Assembly: GCA_026392145.1 (NCBI GenBank)
Contig: JAPLCS010000196.1
Span: 1 to 6,175, forward strand
Source: Fimbriimonadales bacterium
GTDB taxonomy: Bacteria > Armatimonadota > Fimbriimonadia > Fimbriimonadales > Fimbriimonadaceae
Direction: 5' to 3'
Length of the DNA: 6,175 nucleotides
Under the pieces are notes generated by a model. That model ran no database searches. It saw only the letters and a list, made by a program, of their open reading frames with translations, and was not told where the DNA came from. A program made the translations under genes and the position numbers. Shown piece by piece: positions 6,085-6,175 of the stretch (positions are counted from its first letter, which is position 1; every line of letters starts with the position of its first letter).

Positions 6085-6175
6085 TTAGCTGTTTTCATCT
6101 ATGTATTCACGTACAACTTCGTCCGGAGTACCAATAGATCGCACGTGTCCATGTTCAAGCCACATACAGCGATCC
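6085..6175 (-). CDS. C-terminal end of an ABC transporter ATPase, polysaccharide-export type, partial
   Basis: Reading from the right edge on the minus strand gives 29 complete codons and a TAA (6087-6085): DRCMWLEHGHVRSIGTPDEV then VREYIDENS. This is the end of an ABC nucleotide-binding domain. The (C)DR-x-x-W/x-L-x-x-G-x-V-x-x-x-G-T/S-P-D-E-V-V-x-x-Y pattern is close to the ATPases that drive polysaccharide and teichoic acid export (Wzt, TagH, KpsT, RfbE types). Walker A, Walker B and the signature motif lie outside the window, so subtype and completeness cannot be judged. No C-terminal carbohydrate-binding domain of the kind some Wzt proteins carry is present, since the protein ends just after the conserved motif. 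It converges on the flippase gene with a 13-bp gap and no visible terminator hairpin. Confidence 0.75.
   Translation of the reverse strand, partial: DRCMWLEHGHVRSIGTPDEVVREYIDENS

Noticed and set aside
6060..6090. Terminator between the flippase and the convergent ATPase gene
   Set aside because: Only a 4-bp stem (TTGC/GCAA) can be formed, with no U-tract.

Overview
This is a bacterial chromosomal or contig fragment carrying the core of a surface or exopolysaccharide assembly locus. Base composition is moderate and codon use looks uniform across the genes. Nothing in the sequence fixes the taxon. A chain-length regulator, polymerase and flippase together suggest a Wzx/Wzy-type pathway in a diderm bacterium, but this is inference. 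I see no rRNA, tRNA, CRISPR, insertion sequence or integrase.

Left part (1-1115). The window opens inside the C-terminal end of a membrane protein on + that looks like undecaprenyl-diphosphatase (UppP/BacA). It meets two minus-strand genes tail to tail: a 65-residue DUF4177-like protein and a 189-residue conserved protein of unknown function. A perfect-length 11-bp hairpin sits exactly on the two convergent stop codons. Upstream of the 189-residue gene, in the same frame and separated from it by one TAA, is a 37-residue protein-like reading frame. It may be a leader or the severed N-terminus of a longer gene.

Middle and right (1116-6071). Three co-oriented, tightly spaced genes form one probable operon. 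The first is a Wzz/Wzc-type polysaccharide co-polymerase with a fused BY-kinase-like domain. It is split by a frameshift near base 1325, and its ATP-binding motifs are degenerate. The second is a Wzy/O-antigen-ligase-family polymerase. The third is a Wzx-type flippase. Together they would flip lipid-linked repeat units, polymerise them and set chain length, while UppP would recycle the undecaprenyl carrier. No glycosyltransferase or initiating phosphoglycosyltransferase is present here, so repeat-unit synthesis must be encoded elsewhere.

Right edge (6085-6175). A minus-strand gene enters from the right, and only its last 29 codons are visible. They match the C-terminal end of the nucleotide-binding domain of a polysaccharide-export-type ABC transporter (Wzt/TagH/KpsT-like). 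It converges on the flippase gene with a 13-bp gap.

The most notable points are the degenerate kinase domain, the frameshift within the same gene, and the in-frame stop upstream of the unknown 189-residue protein.
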